Assembly (NCBI RefSeq): GCF_963676475.1
Contig: NZ_OY781106.1
Span: forward strand, 434,001-498,000
Direction: 5' to 3'
Source: an uncultured Celeribacter sp.
Lineage (GTDB): Bacteria; Pseudomonadota; Alphaproteobacteria; Rhodobacterales; Rhodobacteraceae
Length of the DNA stretch: 64,000 nt
Part shown: piece by piece, positions 23,305 to 32,039 of the stretch
How the letters are laid out: each line of letters opens with the position of its first letter
How positions within the stretch are numbered: position 1 is the stretch's first letter
Program-made: the position numbers and the translations under genes
Notes under the pieces: generated by a model
Database searches by the model: none
The model's input: only the letters and a program-made list of their open reading frames with translations
What the model was told of the DNA's origin: nothing

Positions 23305-24234
23305 ATGACGCGCGCATTCGTTTTCCCGGGGCAGGGCGCCCAGACCATTGGCATGGGCAAGGCTCTGTCCGAGGCCTATCCCGCGGCGAAAGCCGTATTC
23401 GAAGAGGTGGATGAGGCCTTGGGCGAAAGCCTGTCCTCGCTGATCTGGGAGGGCGAGATTGAGACGCTGACGCTGACCCAAAACGCCCAGCCTGCGCTGA
23501 TGGCGACCTCTTTGGCGGCGATGCGAGCGCTGGAGGCCGAAGGCTTTGCGGTGACCGACGCGGCTTTTGTCGCCGGGCATTCCCTTGGTGAATATTCCGC
23601 TTTGGCCGCAGCGGGCGCGATCTCCGTGGCCGACACGGCGCGGCTTTTGCGCACCCGTGGCGAAGCGATGCAAAAGGCGGTTCCTGTGGGCGTGGGCGCC
23701 ATGGCGGCTTTGCTGGGACTGGATTTCGCGACCGTGACAGAGGTGGCCAAAGAGGCCGCGCAAGGTGAGGTGTGCCAAGCCGCGAATGACAATGATCCGG
23801 GGCAGGTCGTGGTCTCCGGTCACAAGGCCGCCGTCGAACGCGCTGTCGAGATCGCCAAGGAAAAAGGCGCGAAACGTGCAGTGCTTTTGCCGGTCTCCGC
23901 ACCGTTTCACTGCGCGCTGATGGGGCTTGCGGCGGATGTCATGGCCGAGGCGCTGGACGATGTGGAGATCAACGCGCCTGTCGTGCCTTTGGTGGCCAAT
24001 GTGCGAGCCTCTGCCGTAACAGATCCGACGCTGATCCGTGCCTTGTTGGTCGAACAGGTGACAGGCTCCGTGCGTTGGCGCGAATCCGTGGCTTACATGG
24101 CGGCGGAAGGCGTGACGGAAATCTGGGAAATCGGCGCGGGCAAGGCCCTGTCCGGTATGGTGCGCCGGATTGAGAAATCCATCGCCTGTAGCGCCATCGG
24201 GACGCCGGATGATATCGCCAAACTGACTTCATGA
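23305..24234 (+). CDS. fabD: malonyl-CoA:ACP transacylase
   Basis: 309-residue FabD, which transfers malonyl from CoA to acyl carrier protein for fatty-acid elongation. The signature FPGQGAQTIGMGK opens the protein, the nucleophile Ser is in GHSLGEYSAL, and the catalytic His is in VSAPFHCALM. The ATG at 23305 follows GGAGGGG and gives the standard N-terminus; longer in-frame extensions are not conserved in type. The stop overlaps the next gene by 4 bp. It heads the fab cluster that includes fabG, acpP and fabF. Confidence 0.96.
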   Translation: MTRAFVFPGQGAQTIGMGKALSEAYPAAKAVFEEVDEALGESLSSLIWEGEIETLTLTQNAQPALMATSLAAMRALEAEGFAVTDAAFVAGHSLGEYSALAAAGAISVADTARLLRTRGEAMQKAVPVGVGAMAALLGLDFATVTEVAKEAAQGEVCQAANDNDPGQVVVSGHKAAVERAVEIAKEKGAKRAVLLPVSAPFHCALMGLAADVMAEALDDVEINAPVVPLVANVRASAVTDPTLIRALLVEQVTGSVRWRESVAYMAAEGVTEIWEIGAGKALSGMVRRIEKSIACSAIGTPDDIAKLTS

Positions 24235-25460
24235 CGGCCCAGAAACTCAGTCCCCAAGATCAGACGCAGAGACGCCGTGTGATCCTTATGGACGATGTGA
24301 CACGCACGTCCGTCAACGGAGTCGAGGCGCATCCGACCAATTTGGATCGTCTGGCGGCGTTTTTGCGTCCCTTGCAAAAAGGACCATTCGCTCGGGCGGA
24401 TTTTGAGTGTCTGACCGCGCGCAGTTCCGAGAATGGCGATCTCCTTCTCGACACTGCGCGCGTGATGAAAGCTTTCGGCTTGGGGACCGGTCCCGACCAA
24501 TGGGCTCTGTTGCATCAGGCCGAGGTTACGGATGACATCGTGGCCTATCTGTCCTCTGTGTTGGGACCTGCGGATTTGATTTTGGGGATGGAGTTGCCCA
24601 CGCCGCTCTTTTTGGCGCTGAAAAAGGCCGGATACCGGGTGATGGATTTCGGGATAAGTCCAATCCGCTTTACGCCGGAGCTGACATTTGAAATTCGCAG
24701 CACCGATGCGGATCTGTACCGTCATATCGGCGATTATGCCCTGCCTGACGCCACGATTTTGCGGGCTGTCACCAGCCTGTCCGGCCTGGCGCGCCGCGAT
24801 GCGCAAAATGGTCCCCGTATTGCGGAACTGGGGCGTGTGGGCGTGATTTTCGGCCAGACTGCGCTCGATACCTCTCTCATCCAAGGCGAGGGCATGTTCG
24901 ACATGCGCATGGCCGAAGATCAGATTCGTTCCTGGGCCGCCCCCTTGGACACTGTGTTGTATAAGACGCATCCGTTTCATGAGGATTTGCAAACGCCGCA
25001 GTTTCTTCAGGATGTTTGTGGCAAGGTGCAGGTGACAACATTTCCAACCTATCAGCTTTTGTCCTACGACAATGTCACGGATGCTTTGGCGATTTCTTCC
25101 GGGACGTTGATCGAGGCGACGTATTTCGGAGTGCGCCCGCAGGCTTTGATGACGCCACCACGTTGGAAGGCGAGAGAGTTTCACCATCTTGCTGTGACGT
25201 CTGATCTTTTGTCTCCCGCTTCTATCATGCGTTTGCTTGGAGCCGGAGAGGATGAGATCTGTCCTGACAAGGGGCCGGATTTGCGGCTTTCTTTCGGCGG
25301 CTGGGGCGATCAGGAAAAGGTCATCGTGTTCCAATGCCGCAGTGTGGCCAGTTTGGCGCGGTCGCGGCGCGCCAGGCGCATTCGGGCCTTTGTGAAAAAA
25401 TATCTTGCGGGGGCGATTGTGTCTCTGATTGCCGCTTATTTTCTGTTAGGGCGGGTGTAA
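24231..25460 (+). CDS. unknown protein, GT-B/capsule-transferase-like, coupled to fabD
   Basis: 409 residues, start overlapping the fabD stop (ATGA). The protein is soluble except for one C-terminal membrane segment after a basic stretch (ARRIRAFVKKY), so it is probably tail-anchored in the inner membrane. The segment YKTHPFHED and, 45 residues on, DALAISSGTLIEATYFG resemble the donor-site region of GT-B enzymes such as Kps or CDP-glycerol transferases; this is a weak resemblance. Its place inside the fatty-acid operon, before fabG, suggests co-expression with lipid synthesis, perhaps in making an envelope glycolipid. Confidence 0.5.
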   Translation: MTAQKLSPQDQTQRRRVILMDDVTRTSVNGVEAHPTNLDRLAAFLRPLQKGPFARADFECLTARSSENGDLLLDTARVMKAFGLGTGPDQWALLHQAEVTDDIVAYLSSVLGPADLILGMELPTPLFLALKKAGYRVMDFGISPIRFTPELTFEIRSTDADLYRHIGDYALPDATILRAVTSLSGLARRDAQNGPRIAELGRVGVIFGQTALDTSLIQGEGMFDMRMAEDQIRSWAAPLDTVLYKTHPFHEDLQTPQFLQDVCGKVQVTTFPTYQLLSYDNVTDALAISSGTLIEATYFGVRPQALMTPPRWKAREFHHLAVTSDLLSPASIMRLLGAGEDEICPDKGPDLRLSFGGWGDQEKVIVFQCRSVASLARSRRARRIRAFVKKYLAGAIVSLIAAYFLLGRV

Positions 25461-25481
25461 CCGAGAGCGAATGGAGAAAAC

Positions 25482-26219
25482 ATGTTTGATCTGACTGGTA
25501 AAAATGCGCTGATCACGGGGGCGTCCGGCGGCATTGGCGGTGCGATTGCCAAGGCGCTTTATGACGCGGGCGCAACCGTGGCGCTGTCCGGCACGCGGGT
25601 GGAGCCTTTGGAGGCGCTGGCTGCGGAGCTGGGGGAGCGCGCGCATGTGCTGCCGTGCAACCTGTCCGACAAAGAAGCCGTCGAGGCGCTGCCGAAACAG
25701 GCCGCCGAAGTCATGGGGTCGGTCGATATTCTGGTGAACAACGCGGGCATCACGCGCGACAACCTGTTCATGCGGATGTCGGATGACGAATGGGAGAGCG
25801 TGCTGAACGTGAACCTGACCTCGACGATGCGCCTGTGCAAAGGCGTGCTGCGCGGCATGATGAAGGCACGTTGGGGCCGGATCGTGAATATTTCCTCGAT
25901 CGTCGGCGCGACCGGCAATCCGGGGCAGGGCAACTATGCCGCGTCGAAAGCGGGCATGGTCGGCATGTCGAAATCGCTGGCCTATGAGGTCGCGACGCGC
26001 GGCATCACGGTGAACTGCGTGGCGCCGGGGTTCATTGCGACGGCGATGACCGACAAGTTGACGATTGATCAGAAAGAGAAGATCAACGTGCAAATCCCGA
26101 CGGGCCGCATGGGCACGCCGGAAGAGATCGCGGCGGCTGTGGTGTATCTGGCCTCGCAAGAGGCGGGCTACACGACCGGCACGACGCTGCATGTGAATGG
26201 CGGGATGGCTATGCTTTGA
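25482..26219 (+). CDS. fabG: 3-oxoacyl-ACP reductase
   Basis: 245-residue short-chain dehydrogenase that reduces 3-oxoacyl-ACP with NADPH in fatty-acid elongation. The cofactor motif is GASGGIGG near residue 12, NNAG at about 86, catalytic Ser in ISSIVGATGN, and YAASK at about 151. Length and the ending NGGMAML are typical of FabG. It lies 21 bp after the preceding gene and 216 bp before acpP. Confidence 0.96.
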   Translation: MFDLTGKNALITGASGGIGGAIAKALYDAGATVALSGTRVEPLEALAAELGERAHVLPCNLSDKEAVEALPKQAAEVMGSVDILVNNAGITRDNLFMRMSDDEWESVLNVNLTSTMRLCKGVLRGMMKARWGRIVNISSIVGATGNPGQGNYAASKAGMVGMSKSLAYEVATRGITVNCVAPGFIATAMTDKLTIDQKEKINVQIPTGRMGTPEEIAAAVVYLASQEAGYTTGTTLHVNGGMAML

Positions 26220-26435
26220 GCGCATAAGGCCTTTTCGGACGTGGCGTCACAAAACATTTGCCACCGGGGAGGATTGTGCTATGAGCAGCGCAGATTGAGC
26301 ACGGGCGATTTCACGTCCGTGGGCATGTTGGGGGTTGAGGGTTGAAACGGTCCTGTGGCGCCTGCATGTAGAAAGAGTGGTCCGAGCGGCCAAAGCTGAA
26401 AGCGGGCAACGGGCCCCAAACTGTGAGGAAAGAAC

Positions 26436-26669
26436 ATGAGCGACATCGCAGATCGCGTGAAAAAGATCGTTGTCGAGCACCTCGACGTTGAAGAAGACAA
26501 AGTGACGGAAACCGCGTCCTTCATCGACGATCTGGGCGCAGACAGCCTCGACACCGTCGAGCTGGTCATGGCATTCGAAGAAGAGTTCGGAATCGAGATC
26601 CCGGACGACGCAGCCGAGACCATCCAGACCTTCGGCGACGCGGTGAAGTTCATCACCGAAGCCTCCTGA
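26436..26669 (+). CDS. acpP: acyl carrier protein
   Basis: 77-residue ACP carrying acyl chains on 4'-phosphopantetheine. The attachment serine is in GADSLDTVEL (about residue 37); helix III reads EIPDDAAETIQTFGDAV. Strongly acidic, standard length. It has its own 216-bp leader with the likely promoter and a terminator at 26724-26758, allowing the usual high expression. Confidence 0.97.
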   Translation: MSDIADRVKKIVVEHLDVEEDKVTETASFIDDLGADSLDTVELVMAFEEEFGIEIPDDAAETIQTFGDAVKFITEAS

Positions 26670-26723
26670 TCTGACCCTTATGGGGTAGGGTGCCCAAGCG
26701 GCGCCGATCAGAGATAGAATTTC

Positions 26724-26760
26724 AAACGGCGCGGTCCTAGGGATGGCGCCGTTTTCTTTT
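26724..26760 (+). terminator. acpP terminator
   Basis: Stem AAACGGCGC (26724-26732) with GCGCCGTTT (26746-26754), followed by TTCTTTT. Located 55 bp after acpP. Confidence 0.85.
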
Positions 26761-26800
26761 GCCTGTATGTTTGACCGTTCCTTTGCCGTTTCTTCGCCTG

Positions 26801-28042
26801 TCAGGCGGCGGCTTCGGGAGGCTCTTGTTTGGTCGCTTCAATATCCTCCCGGTCCGGTTCATCCGATTCAAAAACCTCTTCGTCGGAGCGCTCAGTGTCC
26901 TGTTGCACTGCGTCCTGTTGCACTGCGTCCTGTTGCACTGCGTCCTGTTGCACTGCGGGTTTGGAGCCCTCGGGGGCATAGGATGAGAGAGGAATGTCCA
27001 GACCCATTTGACGCGCTTCTTCGCGTTCGGCGGCAATTTGTGCCGCATAGGGGCCCAGGAGCGACCGCATTTCCAACTCGGACAGGCTGTGGTCAAATTT
27101 CACGCCGACAAAGTGATTGTTGCGCCAGATTACATTGGCTTTGCGCTCCACCGGGCCGCAGGTGAGTTTGATTTTCTGGCGAAGGGGCAGGTTGAGATTG
27201 GTTTCGATTTTCGCGCCGATCTGGCTGATGTCGAGATATTCGCCTATGACGGGCACGATTCCATCGAAAATGATCACCGGAAGGGTGCAGGGATAGCGAA
27301 TGGCGCGGCGTTGAACGATGCCGTAGCGCATCCAGACCCAAGAGGTGATGGCGGTGATAAAGGTGAAAATCCCAAGGACGAAAGCGACGTTGCCCGAGGG
27401 GCTGAGAGCGACGGCGGTTTTTTCTGGAGCCGGGGTGGTCTGAGGGCGAAACTCGTCGAAATTCGTTGGATCAACGGGCTCAGGCGTGTGTTCCGCCTCT
27501 TCCTCCGGGGTGAGCAGGGAAATCATTTCGTCGACGCCGCCCGTTAGACGCGCCATGAAACTTTGTTCATCTTCTTCCGCGGCATTGAGGTGGTCGGGGG
27601 CCTTCGGATCGCAAGGTACGGCGGTGAGGTAGCGTTCGAGATTGCTTGCCTGGGCGCCAAAACGCGGATCCGAACCATAGCGTTCGGCCATTTCCGGCCA
27701 GTTTCCGGCATGCAAATCAAGGAGATGACGGCGCGAGGAGATATAGTCCATCAGCGCTTTTTCGTTCTGACCCAGATCGGCCTCGCGGATTTGTTTCAAA
27801 AGCCGGTCGCGGTCATACCGCTCCATTTCGGTGCGAAATTGCCGGGCGGCTTCATGTTCCGAGGGGCTTCCCAAAGCGGCGACATAGGAATTTGCGCTGG
27901 TGTTCAGCGAGGTGAGCCAATCTTCGAGCCCGCAGGACGGATCGGCCAGAGCTGCCTTGGGGACAATCGCCCAGAGCAGGCCGACAAGTGCCGAAAGGCA
28001 AAGGCGTAAGAGGCCGATCAGGGGGAGGTGAAGCGGAGGCAT
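26801..28042 (-). CDS. PilZ-domain membrane protein
   Basis: 413 residues: a signal peptide or first membrane helix (about 5-33), a periplasmic region of about 190 residues with three or four cysteines, a second membrane segment near 222-240 (VAFVLGIFTFITAITSWVW), then a cytoplasmic PilZ-like domain. That domain opens RRAIRYPCTLPVIIF and has DISQIGAKIETNL, the pattern of the c-di-GMP-binding RxxxR and (D/N)xSxxG motifs; the arginine motif is imperfect (QRRAIR). The tail holds four VQQDA repeats and is acidic. It is transcribed against acpP and fabF. Probably a c-di-GMP receptor at the inner membrane; binding is unproven. Confidence 0.75.
   Translation of the reverse strand: MPPLHLPLIGLLRLCLSALVGLLWAIVPKAALADPSCGLEDWLTSLNTSANSYVAALGSPSEHEAARQFRTEMERYDRDRLLKQIREADLGQNEKALMDYISSRRHLLDLHAGNWPEMAERYGSDPRFGAQASNLERYLTAVPCDPKAPDHLNAAEEDEQSFMARLTGGVDEMISLLTPEEEAEHTPEPVDPTNFDEFRPQTTPAPEKTAVALSPSGNVAFVLGIFTFITAITSWVWMRYGIVQRRAIRYPCTLPVIIFDGIVPVIGEYLDISQIGAKIETNLNLPLRQKIKLTCGPVERKANVIWRNNHFVGVKFDHSLSELEMRSLLGPYAAQIAAEREEARQMGLDIPLSSYAPEGSKPAVQQDAVQQDAVQQDAVQQDTERSDEEVFESDEPDREDIEATKQEPPEAAA
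26901..26957. repeat. 15-bp tandem repeat inside the PilZ gene
   Basis: Unit TGTTGCACTGCGTCC, three exact copies (26901-26945) plus a partial fourth. It encodes VQQDA repeats in frame in the C-terminal tail, so copy-number change would not disturb the frame. Confidence 0.9.
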
Positions 28043-28195
28043 ATATCTGTCAGTCGGTTTCAGGTCCCCCTTGATACGCCGCCAAGCCTCAATATCTGGT
28101 TACCATCCGCCGAATTGGTGGCAAAGCTCGTCTCGGACTTCCATCGCCGGGCGGAGCCGTGTAAGAAAACGCAGACGAAAAATGAGGGGGCACGG

Positions 28196-29458
28196 ATGCG
28201 CCGAGTAGTTGTCACTGGACTTGGAATGGTTTCGCCGCTGGCATGCGGTGTGGAGGAAACATGGACGCGCCTTCTGGACGGCCAATCGGCGGCTGGCACG
28301 ATTCAGCGGTTCGACGCGAGCCATCTTGCGACCGATTACGCCTGTGAGGTGAAATTCGGCGACGGGACCGACGGGACGTTCAATCCCGAGGACTGGATGT
28401 CGAACAAAGAGCGCAAGAAAGTGGATGATTTCATCCTCTTCGGCATTGCGGCGGCGGAACAGGCGCTGACGGATGCGGATTGGAAACCGGAAGACGAGGA
28501 AGATCGCCTGCGCACCGGGGTCTTGATCGGGTCCGGTATCGGTGGTCTTTCCTCGATTGCGGATGCGGCAGTCCTTTTGAAAGAAAAAGGCCCGCGTCGG
28601 ATTTCTCCGTTCTTTATTCCGGGCTCGCTGATCAACCTGATCTCCGGTCAGGTGTCGATCCGCTACGGGTTCAAAGGCCCGAACCACGCGGTTGTGACAG
28701 CCTGTTCGACGGGGGCACACGCGATTGGCGATGCTTCGCGTCTCATCGGCTATGGCGATGCCGACGTGATGGTCGCGGGCGGCGCGGAAGCGGCGATTTG
28801 CGAGTTGGGAATTGCGGGCTTCAACGCCTGTAAAGCCTTGTCAACAAAGCGCAAAGACGATCCGAGCCACGCCTCGCGCCCCTATGATGACGACCGCGAC
28901 GGCTTCGTCATGGGCGAGGGCGCCGGTGTTGTCGTGCTCGAGGAATACGAACACGCCAAGGCGCGTGGGGCCAAGATTTACGCCGAAGTCGTGGGCTATG
29001 GCCTGTCAGGCGATGCCTATCACATCACGGCGCCGTCCGAGGATGGCGATGGCGGTTTCCGCGCGATGCAGGCCGCTCTGGCGCGTGCCGGGATTGAGCC
29101 GTCTGACATCGACTACATCAACGCGCATGGCACCTCGACCATGGCCGACACGATCGAACTGGCCGCTGTTGAGCGGCTGTTGGGCGATGCGGCGCCGAAA
29201 GCCACGATGTCGTCGACGAAATCCTCCATCGGCCACCTTTTGGGCGCGGCTGGGGCGGTTGAGGCGATCTTCTGCGTGCTGGCGATCCGCGATCAGGTGG
29301 CGCCGCCGACGATCAACCTCGATAACCCCGCCGTGGAACCGAAACTCGATCTGGCCCCCAATGCCAAACGCGAGCGCGAGATCAATGTGGCGCTGTCGAA
29401 CTCCTTCGGCTTTGGCGGCACCAACGCCTCTCTGGTTCTGAAAAAGGTGGACGGCTGA
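28196..29458 (+). CDS. fabF: 3-oxoacyl-ACP synthase II
   Basis: 420-residue condensing enzyme that elongates acyl-ACP with malonyl-ACP. The Cys-His-His triad is visible: Cys in VTACSTGAHAIG, His in NAHGTSTMADT and His in SSIGHLLGAAGA. The start at 28196 after GAGGGGG gives the standard MRRVVVTGLGMVSPL; an ATG 56 codons upstream is in frame but unlikely. It is separated from acpP by the antisense PilZ gene and followed 1 bp later by mltG. Confidence 0.96.
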   Translation: MRRVVVTGLGMVSPLACGVEETWTRLLDGQSAAGTIQRFDASHLATDYACEVKFGDGTDGTFNPEDWMSNKERKKVDDFILFGIAAAEQALTDADWKPEDEEDRLRTGVLIGSGIGGLSSIADAAVLLKEKGPRRISPFFIPGSLINLISGQVSIRYGFKGPNHAVVTACSTGAHAIGDASRLIGYGDADVMVAGGAEAAICELGIAGFNACKALSTKRKDDPSHASRPYDDDRDGFVMGEGAGVVVLEEYEHAKARGAKIYAEVVGYGLSGDAYHITAPSEDGDGGFRAMQAALARAGIEPSDIDYINAHGTSTMADTIELAAVERLLGDAAPKATMSSTKSSIGHLLGAAGAVEAIFCVLAIRDQVAPPTINLDNPAVEPKLDLAPNAKREREINVALSNSFGFGGTNASLVLKKVDG

Positions 29459-29459
29459 G

Positions 29460-30635
29460 ATGTGGCGATCCATCGCCTCCAACGCGCTGACCCTCTTCAT
29501 CGTCGCCCTCGTCGCATTGGCGGGGGTGATTGCTTGGGGTAAGCGCGAATTTGTTGCACAAGGTCCGCTCGATCAGGCGATCTGTTTGCGCGTGCCGTCG
29601 GGCTCGACCATGCGGCGTGTGTCGGAAAATCTGTCCGATCAAGGCGCGATTTCCAGCCCGCATATTTTCCGCATCGGTGCCGAGTATAGCGAGAAATCTC
29701 AAGAGCTTAAGGCAGGGTCTTTCCTCGTCGAAGAAGGCGCTTCCATGGCGGAGATCATTGATCAGATCACCCGTGGCGGTGCGTCGACCTGTGGCACTGA
29801 AGTGGTCTATCGCATCGGTGTGAACCGTGCCGAAATTCAGGTGCGCGAGCTGGATCCGCAGACCGGCAGCTATGTCGAGACCGCCGAATTCGACCCCATC
29901 GCAGAGAGCGACGAGGTGCAGGAAATTCCGGCAGAATACACCAAGGTGCGCGCCGAAGCGGACACGCGCTACCGCGTGTTGGTGGCCGAGGGCACGACCG
30001 TGTGGCGCGTCGTCGAAAGCCTGAAGGCCGCTGATTTCATGACCGGCTCTGTCGAGGCGGACGAGATGCCCGCAGAGGGCATGTTGGCGCCCGACAGCTA
30101 TGAGGTGCGCGAAGGTTCTGACGTGGACGATCTGATCGCCCGCATGGAAGCGGCGCAGCAGCAACGGATCGACACGGTCTGGGCGACGCGGGTCGAGGGC
30201 CTGCCGCTTGAGACGCCGGAAGAGATGCTGATCATGGCGTCGATCATTGAGAAGGAAACCGGTCTGGCCGAAGAGCGCCGTCAGGTGGCTTCTGTGTTCG
30301 AGAACCGCCTGCGTCGCGGCATGCGGCTTCAGACGGACCCGACTGTGATTTACGGCGTGACCAATGGGGTCGGTGTCTTGGGGCGCGGGCTTCGCCAGTC
30401 GGAACTGCAATCGAACAGCCCTTACAACACCTATGTGATCGAGGGCATGCCGCCGGGACCGATTGCGAACCCGGGGCTTGAGGCGATGCAGGCAGCGGTG
30501 AACCCGGATGAGACGCCCTATCTGTTCTTTGTGGCGGATGGCACGGGCGGGCATGCCTTTGCCGAGACTCTGGTGGAACATAATGCCAATGTCGCCAAAT
30601 GGCGCGAGATCGAAGCCGAACGCGCAAGCCAGTAA
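29460..30635 (+). CDS. mltG: endolytic peptidoglycan transglycosylase MltG
   Basis: 391-residue inner-membrane enzyme that cleaves nascent glycan strands and so limits their length. One N-terminal membrane segment (about 5-24) is followed by a periplasmic region with the YceG/MltG domain. The catalytic Glu is in MASIIEKETGL, followed by VASVFENRLRRGMRLQTDPT and the YNTYVIEGMPPGPIANPG signature. The ATG lies 1 bp after the fabF stop. The fabF-mltG order is common in proteobacteria. A terminator follows. Confidence 0.95.
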   Translation: MWRSIASNALTLFIVALVALAGVIAWGKREFVAQGPLDQAICLRVPSGSTMRRVSENLSDQGAISSPHIFRIGAEYSEKSQELKAGSFLVEEGASMAEIIDQITRGGASTCGTEVVYRIGVNRAEIQVRELDPQTGSYVETAEFDPIAESDEVQEIPAEYTKVRAEADTRYRVLVAEGTTVWRVVESLKAADFMTGSVEADEMPAEGMLAPDSYEVREGSDVDDLIARMEAAQQQRIDTVWATRVEGLPLETPEEMLIMASIIEKETGLAEERRQVASVFENRLRRGMRLQTDPTVIYGVTNGVGVLGRGLRQSELQSNSPYNTYVIEGMPPGPIANPGLEAMQAAVNPDETPYLFFVADGTGGHAFAETLVEHNANVAKWREIEAERASQ

Positions 30636-30653
30636 GGCATTGATATGATAAAG

Positions 30654-30687
30654 AAAGGGCGCGGCGAGGCTGCGCCCTTTTGCTTTT
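30654..30687 (+). terminator. mltG terminator
   Basis: Stem AAAGGGCGC (30654-30662) with GCGCCCTTT (30672-30680), then TTGCTTTTT. Located 19 bp after mltG. Confidence 0.85.
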
Positions 30688-30757
30688 TAAAGCGTTTCTC
30701 AAGAACTTGAGGTACTCAATTTTTGAGAAGCGGAGCAATATCAATTCAGTGTGGCAA

Positions 30758-30796
30758 CGTTTTTCGCTCAATCTGATTCAGATTAAACGAAAAACG
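30758..30796. promoter_or_regulatory. dyad upstream of the APC-like transporter
   Basis: Nested inverted repeats: CGTTTTTCG (30758-30766) with CGAAAAACG (30788-30796), enclosing the palindrome AATCTGATTCAGATT (30770-30784). It ends 16 bp before the start codon, so it may form the 5' leader hairpin or an operator. A further AAAGCGTTT (about 30690) and AAACGCTTT (30792-30800) pair spans the whole gap. Confidence 0.45.
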
Positions 30797-30812
30797 CTTT
30801 AAGGACGAGACG

Positions 30813-32003
30813 ATGGACACCATTGCCATTATTGTCATGACGCTTTTGATGGCGGGGGTGTTGAGCTGGCCGCGACTGGCCGGTGCGCGCCTTTGGAAGG
30901 CGACGATGACGCCCTTGGCCTCGATCATCGGGTCGGGGTTTCTGGTGCTGGGGCCTATTTTGGCAGAGGCTTATGGCGCGTGGACGCCGCTGGCCATGGC
31001 GCTTTTGTGTCTCTTGGCCTATGCAATCGGCGCTGCGGTGCGGTTCAACATCTGGGCTTTGGACGAGGGGGGACATGATGCGCTGAGCGGTCTGCTCGAG
31101 CGTCTGGCCTCTTGGGTGCTGTCCTTCGCATATGTGATTTCGGTGGCCTATTACCTTAACCTTCTGGGCGCCTTTGCCGTCAGCTTGACGCCATGGGACA
31201 CGGAATTCGCCGCACGTCTGGTGACGAGTGCGGTGTTCGGTGTGATCCTGATCACCGGCTGGACCAAAGGGTTTTCGGCGCTGGAGCGGTTGGAGCAGGT
31301 GTCTGTCGGGCTGAAACTGGCGATCATTGCCGGGCTTTTGGTCGGCTTAGCGTGGTTTTTCGCGGAGAAATCCAGCGGCAATACGTTGATCGTGACGCCC
31401 GCGAGCCTGACGGGATGGCCGGCGCTGAGCCTGTTGTTCGGACTTTTGGTCACGGTGCAAGGCTTTGAAACCTCGCGCTATCTGGGCGAAGAGTACGACG
31501 CCAAGACCCGCATCCGCTCGATGCGCATCGCGCAATGGGTCTCGACAGCGATCTACATGACCTACGTGCTGCTCATGGCCTATGTGTTTCGCCCGGATCA
31601 GATCGAGACCTCGGAGACGGCGATTATCGACATGATGCGTATCGTCGCACCCGTGTTGCCGATGATGCTGGTGATTGCGGCATTGGCGGCGCAATTCTCG
31701 GCGGCTGTGGCGGACACTTCCGGTGCGGGAGGGCTGGTTGAGGAACTGACCAAAGGCCGCGTGCCGGTGAAGATCGGCTATGCCGGACTGGTGGCTTTGG
31801 GCCTCTTGATCACCTGGGGCCTCGACGTGTTCCAGATCATCTCTTGGGCGTCCAAGGCCTTTGCCGCCTATTACACGGTGCAGGGTGCCATCGCGGTGGT
31901 GCTGGCACGCCGTGCTGGCAAATCAGCCATCCACATCGCTTTTTTCGCCGCCGTGACCGGAATCGCGGCTATGGTGACCCTGTTCGGCACAGCCGTCGAA
32001 TAG
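30813..32003 (+). CDS. APC-like membrane transporter
   Basis: 396 residues with about eleven membrane helices over the whole length. The arrangement, the unwound-helix-like segment PLASIIGSGFLVLGPILAEA near residue 35 and LTVQGFETSRYLGEEY near 230 recall the amino-acid/polyamine/cation (LeuT-fold) superfamily. No substrate signature was recognised. The gene is a single transcription unit with a dyad upstream. A role in amino-acid or amine uptake is a guess from family. Confidence 0.6.
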   Translation: MDTIAIIVMTLLMAGVLSWPRLAGARLWKATMTPLASIIGSGFLVLGPILAEAYGAWTPLAMALLCLLAYAIGAAVRFNIWALDEGGHDALSGLLERLASWVLSFAYVISVAYYLNLLGAFAVSLTPWDTEFAARLVTSAVFGVILITGWTKGFSALERLEQVSVGLKLAIIAGLLVGLAWFFAEKSSGNTLIVTPASLTGWPALSLLFGLLVTVQGFETSRYLGEEYDAKTRIRSMRIAQWVSTAIYMTYVLLMAYVFRPDQIETSETAIIDMMRIVAPVLPMMLVIAALAAQFSAAVADTSGAGGLVEELTKGRVPVKIGYAGLVALGLLITWGLDVFQIISWASKAFAAYYTVQGAIAVVLARRAGKSAIHIAFFAAVTGIAAMVTLFGTAVE

Positions 32004-32039
32004 GTTTCCTTTGTGGGAAAAATACTCCCGCCGGAGGCG

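Noticed and set aside
26901..26957. 15-bp repeats considered as a CRISPR or iteron array
   Set aside because: Repeats abut without spacers and are in frame inside the PilZ gene, coding for VQQDA.
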